Source: DP-20 sp964539925 (GTDB lineage: Bacteria > Desulfobacterota > Binatia > UBA9968). Taken from it: 47,651 nt of DNA. The stretch spans positions 1 to 47,651 of the forward strand of contig CAZILB010000008.1 of assembly GCA_964539925.1 (NCBI GenBank). Reading direction: 5' to 3'. Below, piece by piece: positions 8,311-15,566 of this stretch; the first letter of the stretch is position 1; the number at the start of each line of letters is the position of its first letter. A program made the translations under genes and the position numbers. The notes beneath the pieces were generated by a model. That model ran no database searches. It was not told where the DNA came from and was given only the letters and a program-made list of their open reading frames with translations.

Positions 8311-9147
8311 CTAGCGCGGCGAATCGGAAGATGCGCGATCTTCGCGGCGCAAGTACATCCGCACCCAAAGATCATACAGATTGTCCGGACGGAAAATATC
8401 GATCTCTTTTCGTCCTTGTGGGGTTTCGACGACAATGCTGATCGACAGTTTTTGCCAGGCAATACCGAGCAACCGTTCGCCCCTGCGACCCACGAAATCT
8501 CCAACCGTCCGTAACAGCTGAGAAAGAGCGTGGCCGTCGGCAGCGCGGCTCTGCGGACGGCGGCCGGAGCGGCGCTCTTGTTCCATTCGCTCAAGGTCTT
8601 GCGCTGTATAGCGGAGCCGCTTTGGCGCCCGGGCACGAGTATCGGTGAAACCTTCTTCACGGTCGGTGGCGCCGCTCGCCAACTTGCCGCGCCAGAGCTT
8701 TTGCAGGCGGCTTTTACTCACGCCCAAAAGCGGTTGGCGGTTATCGAGCATGCTGTCCGATTTTACCCACACCAGATAACCGTCGGCGCTGCACTCGAGG
8801 TTGAAGGCGTCAAATTGAAAATTTTCCAGGTCCTGGCCAATGACACGCAGATGGCGGGCGTAGTTTTGCGGGCCGATTAAAGTGTCCATACTCCTGCTTG
8901 ACGCCGGCGCTGCGCGTTCTCGGGAAGCGTCCGCCAGCGCGCCGTGAACTAATCGAAGACAGTTTCGCCGCGGATGTTTGCTGGGGTATTTGGCCCCTCG
9001 TAAGATACTATGCACAGGAAGTTTATAGTTGCAATTGAGACAGAAGTTTGTGATCGGCACAAGCTTGGCCGTCGACCGCCGCTGAGCAACGGAAAACCCA
9101 AGAAAGTAGTCACAGTTTGGACATGTGCGCGCGCGGTATTTCGTCAT
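8311..9147 (-). CDS. Unrecognised protein with N-terminal four-cysteine zinc-ribbon-like motif
   Basis: 278 residues; I do not recognise the family. The N terminus has two CxxC pairs, CPNC (Cys9, Cys12) and CLNC (Cys36, Cys39), spaced like a zinc ribbon. The middle (about 85-130) contains a folded-looking stretch with DTLIGPQNYARHLRVIGQ and GYLVWVKSD. Residues about 150-205 are basic and Arg-rich, possibly disordered or nucleic-acid binding. The C terminus (about 225-270) has ISIVVETPQGRKEIDIFRP, a short beta-rich segment. There are no membrane helices or signal peptide, so it should be cytoplasmic. It converges on the histidine kinase with a 50-bp gap. A weak GAGAGAG lies before the ATG. The reading frame is the only long one with plausible protein composition here. 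Confidence 0.6.
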   Translation of the reverse strand: MTKYRARTCPNCDYFLGFSVAQRRSTAKLVPITNFCLNCNYKLPVHSILRGAKYPSKHPRRNCLRLVHGALADASRERAAPASSRSMDTLIGPQNYARHLRVIGQDLENFQFDAFNLECSADGYLVWVKSDSMLDNRQPLLGVSKSRLQKLWRGKLASGATDREEGFTDTRARAPKRLRYTAQDLERMEQERRSGRRPQSRAADGHALSQLLRTVGDFVGRRGERLLGIAWQKLSISIVVETPQGRKEIDIFRPDNLYDLWVRMYLRREDRASSDSPR

Positions 9148-9509
9148 TTTTGTGTAACTCTCTCGGGCAAACTTCTAGTCGCTGGGATAGGGAATGTCAA
9201 GGCGTCCGGCAATCAGTCGGAAGCGTCGCGTGGTGTTGAGTTGCGGCGAGGGGCTGATGTGGACCTGGGTTTCCACAGGTGTCCAAGAATGGCAGCGATT
9301 TTGGCGTGGGAAAAGTTTGTCCGCCGCGTCGCGGCCTCTCCCTTCCGCCAACGCCCGGAGGCAATTTTCCCTCTGGCGCATCCACGCCGTAAGGTGCATT
9401 AACGCCGCGGCAGGATCATCCCAGGCAGAGCAAGCGACCGTTTGGGGGAGAATGCCACGAGGTTTTTTAGACGATTGAAATTCTTGAGTTCAAAACTACT
9501 GGGCTGTCG
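9148..9509. other. Gene-poor stretch with one doubtful short frame
   Basis: These 362 bp contain no gene I can support. The best candidate is a minus-strand frame at 9175-9399 (74 codons). It ends with a protein-like stretch (RRFRLIAGRLDIPYPSD) and stops 27 bp before the zinc-ribbon protein start. It has no ribosome-binding site and no recognisable family. I see no terminator, repeat or RNA gene. Confidence 0.4.
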
Positions 9510-10994
9510 TTATTGCTGCGGCGAGGCGGGGAAGATCAGGGACTTGATCACGACCGGCACCGAGCCCGACGAGGGAATCAAACTGCCGATATCGATAAAG
9601 TCAAAATCGTTAAGGGATATGCCGTCGATGGAGATCACCGGATTCTCAAGCTGCAGCTCTTCTTGGAAGTGAAGGCCGACGATGCCGCCAATGTCGCCGT
9701 CGTTGACCAGCACCAGCGGATGCCCCTTGGCCAGGATCTCCTTCATGCCCTCGACGATGCCGGCCGAAAACGCCTGAAGGCGAAAAAACGTCGCCGAGCC
9801 TTCCCAATGGAACGCGATCGCCGCGGGTTGGCGGCCGCTGAGCAAGTCAAGGCGCCGGAGAGCGGCCAGGGTCGCCTCCCGCACCGCCTCCTTGGTGAAG
9901 CCATCCTCTTTGAGCGGCAGCTCGGGTGCGACCACGGCGATATTGCGCACGGGTACGGCGTCCTCCGGCGAGATGAAAACCGTGTTGCCGCTGACCTGTA
10001 CCGTGTATTGAGACGCGCCGATGACGGTGGCGCGGATGCGCGCCGCGGGCTCCAGAACGAGCATTTCCAAATCGCCCATGCGCCGGTGTATTTCCTCGGC
10101 GAGTAGCGGGCCGAGGTCGTTAAAGGTGGTTTTTTCCCGGTTGTAAATAAATTCCGATACCCCGCCGGAAAACATTACGCAGTCGATTTCGCCCCGGTAT
10201 GTGAGCGGCGGCAAGCGCAGGAAGCTTTGGATGTCTCCGGTGATCGTTTCCGGCTTGAGCATGGCGAAGAGTTTATCGGCCATGCCGGCGACCATTGTTT
10301 TCAACATAGCCCTGGAAACTTTCTGTCCCAGCTCCACATTAAATCCGGCCCAAGCGGCATGTTTTCGGCCGGCCTCTTCGATGCGCACGATGGCGCCGTT
10401 TGGGTCGAAGGCGAGCAGGCGCGCGCCGATGTCGATGGCCGAGACTTCCTGGACCTTGCCGTTGTTGCAGACGGCGAACTTGCTGGTGCCGCCGCCGATG
10501 TCGATATTCAAGACCACCCCGCCGGTTTTCGCCGAATGAGCTGCGGCGCCCGAGCCGTGGGCCGCCATCGTCGCTTCCAAGCCGTCGCCCGCGCTCACTG
10601 CGACGAATTTCCCGGCTTCCTGGGCGAACAGCTCGGCGATGGCGCGGGCGTTTCGCCGCCGCACGGCAACGCCGGTCAAAATCAACGCGCCGGTGTCGAC
10701 GTCTTCACGGCGAATCTTGGCGGCCTTGTACTGGCGGTTGATGAACGCTTCCAGCGCTTCGACGTCGATCCTCGTGTCGTCAACGTAGGGGGTCAGCAGT
10801 ATCTCAGATTCGTTCAACACCTCGCGTTTGGTGACGCGATAGCGCGAGCCTTCGAGGGTCAGCTCCAAACGGGAGAAAACCAGGTGCGACGTGGACGAAC
10901 CGATGTCGACGCCGACGCTGGTGAGCTGGAGGTTTTCTTCCTCCTGCATGTGGCGGTTGGCATTGGAAAACGTGCCTCTCGTGGGGATGGCCAT
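9510..10994 (-). CDS. eutA: EutA-family ammonia-lyase reactivating factor
   Basis: 494 residues with the ASKHA (actin/Hsp70-like) fold of EutA (PF06277). Nucleotide-binding motifs are GVDIGSSTSHLVFSRL near residues 28-43 and VVLNIDIGGGTSKFAV near 160-175, followed by CVMFSGGVSEFIYNR. EutA is known to use ATP to release damaged cobalamin from ethanolamine ammonia-lyase so that fresh adenosylcobalamin can bind. The start is supported by AAGGAT about 6 bp before the ATG; an alternative Met16 (MQEEENLQLTSVG) would also fit the family N terminus. The neighbouring bicupin gene is upstream on the same strand, 117 bp away, with a perfect 16-bp hairpin between them. No eutB, eutC or microcompartment gene is in the window, so its client enzyme is either elsewhere or different. 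Confidence 0.87.
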   Translation of the reverse strand: MAIPTRGTFSNANRHMQEEENLQLTSVGVDIGSSTSHLVFSRLELTLEGSRYRVTKREVLNESEILLTPYVDDTRIDVEALEAFINRQYKAAKIRREDVDTGALILTGVAVRRRNARAIAELFAQEAGKFVAVSAGDGLEATMAAHGSGAAAHSAKTGGVVLNIDIGGGTSKFAVCNNGKVQEVSAIDIGARLLAFDPNGAIVRIEEAGRKHAAWAGFNVELGQKVSRAMLKTMVAGMADKLFAMLKPETITGDIQSFLRLPPLTYRGEIDCVMFSGGVSEFIYNREKTTFNDLGPLLAEEIHRRMGDLEMLVLEPAARIRATVIGASQYTVQVSGNTVFISPEDAVPVRNIAVVAPELPLKEDGFTKEAVREATLAALRRLDLLSGRQPAAIAFHWEGSATFFRLQAFSAGIVEGMKEILAKGHPLVLVNDGDIGGIVGLHFQEELQLENPVISIDGISLNDFDFIDIGSLIPSSGSVPVVIKSLIFPASPQQ

Positions 10995-11052
10995 GAAGAT
11001 CCTTGGGATAGGTTTGGAAAGTTAATCGTTGTTGCCGCGCGGCCGGCTTCGG

Positions 11053-11093
11053 GTTTCGAGTTCCGGGTGAGCGGAATACCCGGAACTCGAAAC
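11053..11093. repeat. Perfect 16-bp inverted repeat, possible intercistronic hairpin
   Basis: GTTTCGAGTTCCGGGT (11053-11068) is followed by a 9-nt loop and its exact complement ACCCGGAACTCGAAAC (11078-11093). It lies between the bicupin stop and the eutA start. There is no T tract on the minus strand, so it is not a classic terminator. It may modulate mRNA processing, or be a mobile-type intergenic repeat related to the GTTCAA hairpins. Confidence 0.85.
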
Positions 11094-11111
11094 TTTCACC
11101 TCAAAACCAGC

Positions 11112-12308
11112 CTAGTAGGAGTGGGTGTAGAGCTCGGGCTCCATGCGCGACTTGGCGCCGACTTTCTCCAGAGTTTCTTCGAACTCTTTACGCAGGAACG
11201 GATCTTCTTCATTGTACGGAATCGCCGTGCCGCCGTCTTTCAAGTCGATCGCGCCATAGTCGATGCCTTTTTCGCCGGGTTTGCCGCGGTCGCGTCCAGG
11301 CGCATTGGGGCCGAACCAGGCGGTGAGTCGCAGCGGCTCTTTGCTGGCGCCGAAATGGGCGTGGAACCAGTTGCCGCTCATCGGCGCCGCGCTAACCATG
11401 CCCACCGGCTCGTAGTCCTGCCGGCGAATTTCTTCCGTCGTGCCCTTTTCCCACGGATGGGTGCCGAACTTCGCCGGCCAGGTATAGGTGTAGCCTTTGC
11501 CGCTCAAACAGATCAGCACCGCCGCCGAGCCATGTGCATGCGCTTTCGAGTAACGGCCGGTTTCATGCTGGCCGATCCACATATAGAATTGCTGGCCCGC
11601 CATATGCGGTTCGATGCGCCGATAGCCCGGCGAGCGCCGGTTATCGAGCGGCAGCTCGCAGGACATGACGTCCGGGATGATATTGGTTTGACGCATGGCG
11701 AGACCGCGCAGCGGGTCCGGTGTCACTTCTTCCTTGTATTTGTAGTAATCGTCGCTGGGATCGAAGCGATCTTTGAACTGATAGGGGCAATTAAAAATAA
11801 AATCCTCGTTGCCGAAGTTGTTCATGACGTTGGGCGCCGTAGTGCCGGCAAGCAAGAGTGCCGGGCTCGACGTCGCATTGACGATGCGATGGCTCGCGTT
11901 CATCGGGATGGCGAAGATCGAACCCTTCTGCCATTCGAAGGTGAGTTTCTTCGGATTGCCGTCCGCCCATACTTCGGTGGTGCCGCGTCCTTCGACGACG
12001 AGATATTGCTCTTCGTAGAGATGCTTTTCCGGGTTGAGTGCGCCGGCGCCGGGGACTTCGACCAGGTAGCAGCCCCATAATCCTTCGGTGCCAAGGAGCT
12101 GGATAAAAGTGCCGTTGCCGCCCATTCGTTTCCACGGTTTGAGCGGCAGATCCTGCACCCGGCGCACGCCGATGTCGCGATAGATCGGAATCCCCTGTCC
12201 CTCCATGAAATTGTCATAGGGCGTGTTGGGCCGCAAAAATTTGCCATAACCGGCCCGGGTCTTTATATCCGTCGGTTCCTTAAACGATTGTTCAGCGGGG
12301 TGATCCAT
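11112..12308 (-). CDS. Bicupin (two cupin domains) protein
   Basis: 398 residues with two cupin barrels. The first (about residues 75-165) includes HLYEEQYLVVEGRGTTEVW and a later MNASHRIVN strand. The second (about 235-335) includes GRYSKAHAHGSAAVLICLSG and GNWFHAHFGAS. The clusters of His and Glu fit a metal-binding cupin 1 / cupin 2 pair. A strong AAGGAGG sits 4 bp before the ATG, so the start is secure and expression is likely high. The gene heads a probable transcription unit with eutA. Similar cupins in databases sometimes carry an ethanolamine-ammonia-lyase-activating label, but I know of no experiment behind that. A dioxygenase, isomerase or sugar-acid role is equally possible. There is no signal peptide, so the protein is probably cytoplasmic. 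Confidence 0.75.
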   Translation of the reverse strand: MDHPAEQSFKEPTDIKTRAGYGKFLRPNTPYDNFMEGQGIPIYRDIGVRRVQDLPLKPWKRMGGNGTFIQLLGTEGLWGCYLVEVPGAGALNPEKHLYEEQYLVVEGRGTTEVWADGNPKKLTFEWQKGSIFAIPMNASHRIVNATSSPALLLAGTTAPNVMNNFGNEDFIFNCPYQFKDRFDPSDDYYKYKEEVTPDPLRGLAMRQTNIIPDVMSCELPLDNRRSPGYRRIEPHMAGQQFYMWIGQHETGRYSKAHAHGSAAVLICLSGKGYTYTWPAKFGTHPWEKGTTEEIRRQDYEPVGMVSAAPMSGNWFHAHFGASKEPLRLTAWFGPNAPGRDRGKPGEKGIDYGAIDLKDGGTAIPYNEEDPFLRKEFEETLEKVGAKSRMEPELYTHSY

Positions 12309-12588
12309 AAATCCTCCTTGTGCCTCGTCGATGACTCCGGAATCTGCGGTTCGGCATGGGTTTAGAAATGTTCAAGCCCAGCGGATTCGCTTCAATTATT
12401 ATCGACTGGCGGAGCGGGAGTCAAACGCTTGTAAAGAAACTGATCCATTAGAGGCCAACGATGAACATAGCTCTCAGCCCCAGCGGGCTCCGGTGGGCGC
12501 TCAACCAGTCGCGCAACCCGGCCGCGATGCAAGAGTATTGTGGAGACCAGAAATCTCGCGGACGGAAATTGTCGGACTTGCGGAGAAT

Positions 12589-13503
12589 TCAGCCGAGCCG
12601 ATTTCCCGGCTGGAGGCCAGATTGTTGGGCGAACTCGGCGGCGGATATTTTTCCATTTTCGCCACGCATTCTCTTGACGATCAACGTAGCGCCCAAAAGG
12701 GCGAGGCGGACATCTTCCATCCCCACATGGACGACTTGCCCGGGTGCGGCGGAATCCGTTGCCGGCTGAAGCCTGGCGTCAAAAACGCGCACCATCTTTC
12801 CCTGCCAGATCGTGTGCGCGCCTGGCTGCGGGTCGCAGCCGCGCACGAGGTTATACACTTCCTGCGCGGGTTTGGTCCAATCGATCCTGGCGTGCCCGTC
12901 GCGGCAGGGGGGATCGTAGCTCGCCTTCGATTCGTCCTGAACGATGCGCGGCGGATTGCCGGCCTTGATCAAGTCCACGGCTTCGCCGATCGCTTCGACG
13001 CCGAGGGGAAAAATTTTGTTGAAATAGAGCGAGCCGGCGGTGTCGTCGGGCTCGACCTTCACTTCCTTTTGCAGCAGGATCGGCCCGGTGTCGATGCCTT
13101 GATCGACCCAGAAAAGCGTAAGGCCGGTGGCGGTCTCGCCGTTAATCAGGGTCCAGTTGATCGCGCTCGCGCCGCGGTACTTGGGCAAAAGCGAAGGATG
13201 GAAGCAGATGCTGCCGAGGCGGGGAGCGCTGAAAACCCGCCGCGGGACGATTTGGGTGACGAAGGCCAGAATTGCCAGGTCGGCGTGGAGCGCGAGAAAT
13301 TCGTCATGCACTTCGGGGGCTTTGAGCGAATTGTGCTGGCGCACGGGAATACCGAGCTGAAGGGCCTTTTGTTTTACCGGGTCGAATTTGCCGTTGGGCG
13401 GATCGAGAGGGCAATAAACCGCGGCAATTTCTTCGCCTTTGCCGACGAGGTTGTCGAGTGTTCTTTCGGCGAAGGCCGCCTGTCCAACGAGAATGATGCG
13501 CAC
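12589..13503 (-). CDS. Formyltransferase-fold protein resembling the 10-formyl-THF dehydrogenase hydrolase domain
   Basis: 304 residues. The N-terminal formyltransferase Rossmann domain contains FHPSLLPKYRGASAINWTLI and WVDQGIDTGPILLQKE. His102, Ser104 and Asp138 align by spacing with the His, Ser and Asp of the hydrolase domain of 10-formyltetrahydrofolate dehydrogenase. True methionyl-tRNA formyltransferase has an Asn-His-Asp arrangement and HGSLLP. A C-terminal formyltransferase-like domain (about 205-295) follows, as in both families. The likely activity is formyl transfer from, or hydrolysis of, 10-formyl-THF, or sugar-nucleotide formylation. The start is GTG with GGAGG upstream. The gene is 33 bp downstream of the gamma-carbonic anhydrase homologue and probably in the same transcript. 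The aldehyde dehydrogenase half found in the mammalian fusion is absent. Confidence 0.75.
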   Translation of the reverse strand: MRIILVGQAAFAERTLDNLVGKGEEIAAVYCPLDPPNGKFDPVKQKALQLGIPVRQHNSLKAPEVHDEFLALHADLAILAFVTQIVPRRVFSAPRLGSICFHPSLLPKYRGASAINWTLINGETATGLTLFWVDQGIDTGPILLQKEVKVEPDDTAGSLYFNKIFPLGVEAIGEAVDLIKAGNPPRIVQDESKASYDPPCRDGHARIDWTKPAQEVYNLVRGCDPQPGAHTIWQGKMVRVFDARLQPATDSAAPGQVVHVGMEDVRLALLGATLIVKRMRGENGKISAAEFAQQSGLQPGNRLG

Positions 13504-13536
13504 GAGTTGTTTCCTCCGGTTGGGAAGCCGACGGCC

Positions 13537-14064
13537 TCAGCCGATGATTTTGTAATCGCCGCCCAGGTAGCTGCGGCAAAGTTGGACGTAGGTGCCGGCG
13601 CCCATCTGGATCCATTTGAGCGCTTCGCCTTCGATTTCCTTCTTTACTTTTGCCGGTGTGCCGGCCGCGAGCACATGGGGCGGAATTTTACTATGCGGCA
13701 CCACCACGCTGCCGGCGGCGATCAGCGACTCTTCGCCAATCTCGGTGTTTTCCAGGATGGTGCAATTCATGCCGATGATGGCGCCGCGCTTGATGACGCA
13801 GCCCTCCATGATCGCGCCGTGGCCCACGGTGCAGTCTTCTTCGACTATGGTGGTCGCTTCGCCGGAATGAATGACGCAGTTGTCCTGGATGCTGGTCCGC
13901 GCGCCGATGAGAATCGGGTAACCGCCCTGGTCGGAGCGCAACACCGCGCCCCACCAGATACTGGCTTCGTCGCCGACGCTCACGTCGCCGATCAAAACCG
14001 CGGTGGGCGCGACGAATGCCCTGGGCGAAACCATCGGCCGTTTGCCTTTGTACTCGATGAGCAT
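13537..14064 (-). CDS. Gamma-carbonic-anhydrase-family hexapeptide-repeat protein
   Basis: 175 residues forming a left-handed beta-helix of [LIV]G-x4 hexapeptides (for example VLIGDVSVGDEASIW and TILENTEIGEESLIAAGSVV), with a C-terminal helix. Trimeric homologues bind zinc at subunit interfaces through three His. Here His66 (DNCVIHSGE) and His82 (TVGHGAIMEGC) are present, but the position five residues after His82, normally His, is Glu87 (codon GAG). The supporting residues Arg43, Asp45, Gln60 and Asp61 are conserved. Catalysis of CO2 hydration is therefore doubtful, although an altered metal site is possible. GGAGG lies about 10 bp before the ATG. It is followed by the formyltransferase-fold gene. 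Acyl-CoA thioesterase-like PaaY and CaiE relatives share the same fold. Confidence 0.85.
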   Translation of the reverse strand: MLIEYKGKRPMVSPRAFVAPTAVLIGDVSVGDEASIWWGAVLRSDQGGYPILIGARTSIQDNCVIHSGEATTIVEEDCTVGHGAIMEGCVIKRGAIIGMNCTILENTEIGEESLIAAGSVVVPHSKIPPHVLAAGTPAKVKKEIEGEALKWIQMGAGTYVQLCRSYLGGDYKIIG

Positions 14065-14144
14065 GGGAAAGTGACCTCCGCGAAGCGTTGCGCCACGATA
14101 TTGGACGGCGGGGGCGAAATCAAGTTTGAAGCCCGGTGCGACGT

Positions 14145-14244
14145 NNNNNNNNNNNNNNNNNNNNNNNNNNNNNNNNNNNNNNNNNNNNNNNNNNNNNNNN
14201 NNNNNNNNNNNNNNNNNNNNNNNNNNNNNNNNNNNNNNNNNNNN
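14145..14244. other. 100-N scaffold gap flanked by a 17-bp duplication
   Basis: Exactly 100 N. The 17 bases before it (14128-14144) are repeated exactly just after it (14245-14261, GAAGCCCGGTGCGACGT). The two contig ends therefore overlap, and the true sequence probably lacks the N run and one copy. No gene is interrupted: the gap lies between the lhgO stop and the carbonic anhydrase homologue start. Confidence 0.9.
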
Positions 14245-14277
14245 GAAGCCCGGTGCGACGTCTCGCCGCGACTTGGG

Positions 14278-15504
14278 CTAACCTTTGAGGTCGAAATTCT
14301 TTTCTGCCATTTCGCAGATTTGTTGGCCGATGGCGAGGGATGCGGTGGCGCCGGGTGAGGGCGCGTTCAGCACGTGAATGGCGCGCGCGCTTTGCCGGAT
14401 GACGAAATCGTCGACGAGAGCGCCGCTCGCCGATACCGCCTGGGCGCGCACGCCGGCGCCCCCCGGCACCAGGTCGCTCTCGCGAATCTCCGGCAAAAGC
14501 TTTTGCAGCGCCCGAACGAAAGCCGCCTTGCTGAGCGAGCGATAAAGTTCGCCGCAGCCGGTGCGCCAGTATTTCGCCGTGATCGCCCAAAAACCTTTGA
14601 AGGAAATCGTTCGCCAGAGGTCGCCGAGATCGATATCGGCATGGCGGTAGCCCTCCCGGGCATAGGCAAACACGGCGTTGGGGCCGGCTTCCACGCCGCC
14701 TCTGGCCATGCGTGTGAAGTGCACGCCAAGAAAGGGAAAAGCAGGATCGGGCACGGGATAAATCAGATTGCGCACCAGAAACTCCCGTTCGGGCGCGATT
14801 TTGTAGTATTCGCCGCGAAACGGAATGATGCGGTGCTCCTCTCCGTCAGTGTTTCCGCCGCCCATCATTTGGGCGACAATGTCCGAGTGCAGCCCGCAGC
14901 AATTGATTAAATATTTCGTGCGGTAATCGCCGCCCGAGGTTTGCAGGACTATCTCGTCCGGACAATCGGCGATGCCGACGACTCTTTGCGACAAGCGGAT
15001 GTCGCCCTCGGCGTCGCGGACCTCGGCAGCGTAGGCGGCGGCGACTTTCTTGTAATCGACGATGCCGGTTTCGGGCACATACAGCCCCTGGATCCCGGCG
15101 GCGTGAGGTTCGATCTCCTTGAGCTTTTCCGGGCCGATAACCTCCAGCCCGCCCAGGCCGTTGGCCATCCCTCTGCGGTGCAACTCCTCGAGCCGAGGCA
15201 GTTCCTCCGGGACGGTCGCGACCACGACCTTGCCGCAGATCTCGTAGGGAATGGAATGCTCGTCGCAAAAAGCGATCAGCTCTTTTCGGCCGCTTACGCA
15301 ACTCCGCGCCTTGAGCGAACCCGGCCGGTAATAAAGGCCGGAATGAATGACGCCGCTGTTGTTGCCGGTTTGGTGGCGTGCGAGATCGGCTTCCTTTTCC
15401 AGGATCAAGAGCCGGATGTGCGGATGGGCCGAGGTGACCTTGAGCGCGGTGGCGAGACCGAGGATGCCGCCGCCGATGATCGTCAGATCGTAAAGGGAGG
15501 CCAT
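14278..15504 (-). CDS. lhgO: L-2-hydroxyglutarate oxidase/dehydrogenase (DAO family)
   Basis: 408 residues of the FAD-dependent DAO fold. The dinucleotide motif is TIIGGGILGLATAL at residues 9-22, followed by LLILEKEADLARHQTGNNSGVIHSGLYY, which is characteristic of LhgO/L2HGDH. The C terminus carries the second FAD contact region HVLNAPSPGATASLAIG. The enzyme oxidises L-2-hydroxyglutarate to 2-oxoglutarate, passing electrons to oxygen or the quinone pool as a peripheral membrane enzyme. It recovers a by-product of promiscuous dehydrogenases and, in some bacteria, acts in lysine or glutarate catabolism. No csiD or gab genes are adjacent, so the metabolite-repair role is more likely. The ATG has a weak upstream site. 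Downstream is a scaffold gap; upstream a GTTCAA array separates it from the amidohydrolase. Confidence 0.92.
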   Translation of the reverse strand: MASLYDLTIIGGGILGLATALKVTSAHPHIRLLILEKEADLARHQTGNNSGVIHSGLYYRPGSLKARSCVSGRKELIAFCDEHSIPYEICGKVVVATVPEELPRLEELHRRGMANGLGGLEVIGPEKLKEIEPHAAGIQGLYVPETGIVDYKKVAAAYAAEVRDAEGDIRLSQRVVGIADCPDEIVLQTSGGDYRTKYLINCCGLHSDIVAQMMGGGNTDGEEHRIIPFRGEYYKIAPEREFLVRNLIYPVPDPAFPFLGVHFTRMARGGVEAGPNAVFAYAREGYRHADIDLGDLWRTISFKGFWAITAKYWRTGCGELYRSLSKAAFVRALQKLLPEIRESDLVPGGAGVRAQAVSASGALVDDFVIRQSARAIHVLNAPSPGATASLAIGQQICEMAEKNFDLKG

Positions 15505-15517
15505 GACGGAATGAGCT

Positions 15518-15553
15518 CGTTCAAACAGTTCAAAACGTTCAATTCGTTCAAGC
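15518..15553. repeat. GTTCAA-type 9-bp iterons, four units
   Basis: Four perfect-spacing 9-bp units, [CA]GTTCAANN, start at 15518, 15527, 15536 and 15545. The array sits in the gap between the amidohydrolase stop and the lhgO start. It is the same motif and period as the array at 59-94, in the opposite orientation. Confidence 0.85.
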
Positions 15554-15566
15554 CGTCCCCAGAAAA

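Noticed and set aside
9175..9399. A 74-codon minus-strand frame upstream of the zinc-ribbon gene
   Set aside because: It has a protein-like ending and operon-like spacing, but no ribosome site and no family, so it is noted only within the intergenic entry.
10227..12080. A 617-codon plus-strand open frame
   Set aside because: It lies opposite eutA and the bicupin gene, both of which have clear motifs. The protein is Asp/Val/Gly/Arg-rich shadow sequence.
12461..12769. A plus-strand frame starting MNIALSPSGLRWALNQSRN
   Set aside because: Its second half is antisense to the formyltransferase-like gene, and no homologous family is recognised.
12331..14358. A 675-codon plus-strand open frame running through the N gap
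   Set aside because: It is antisense to the formyltransferase-like and carbonic anhydrase-like genes and spans unknown bases. Its composition is the usual shadow of GC-rich genes, with no recognisable domain.
15518..15553. CRISPR array
   Set aside because: The repeated units are only 9 bp with no unique spacers, and there are no cas genes.
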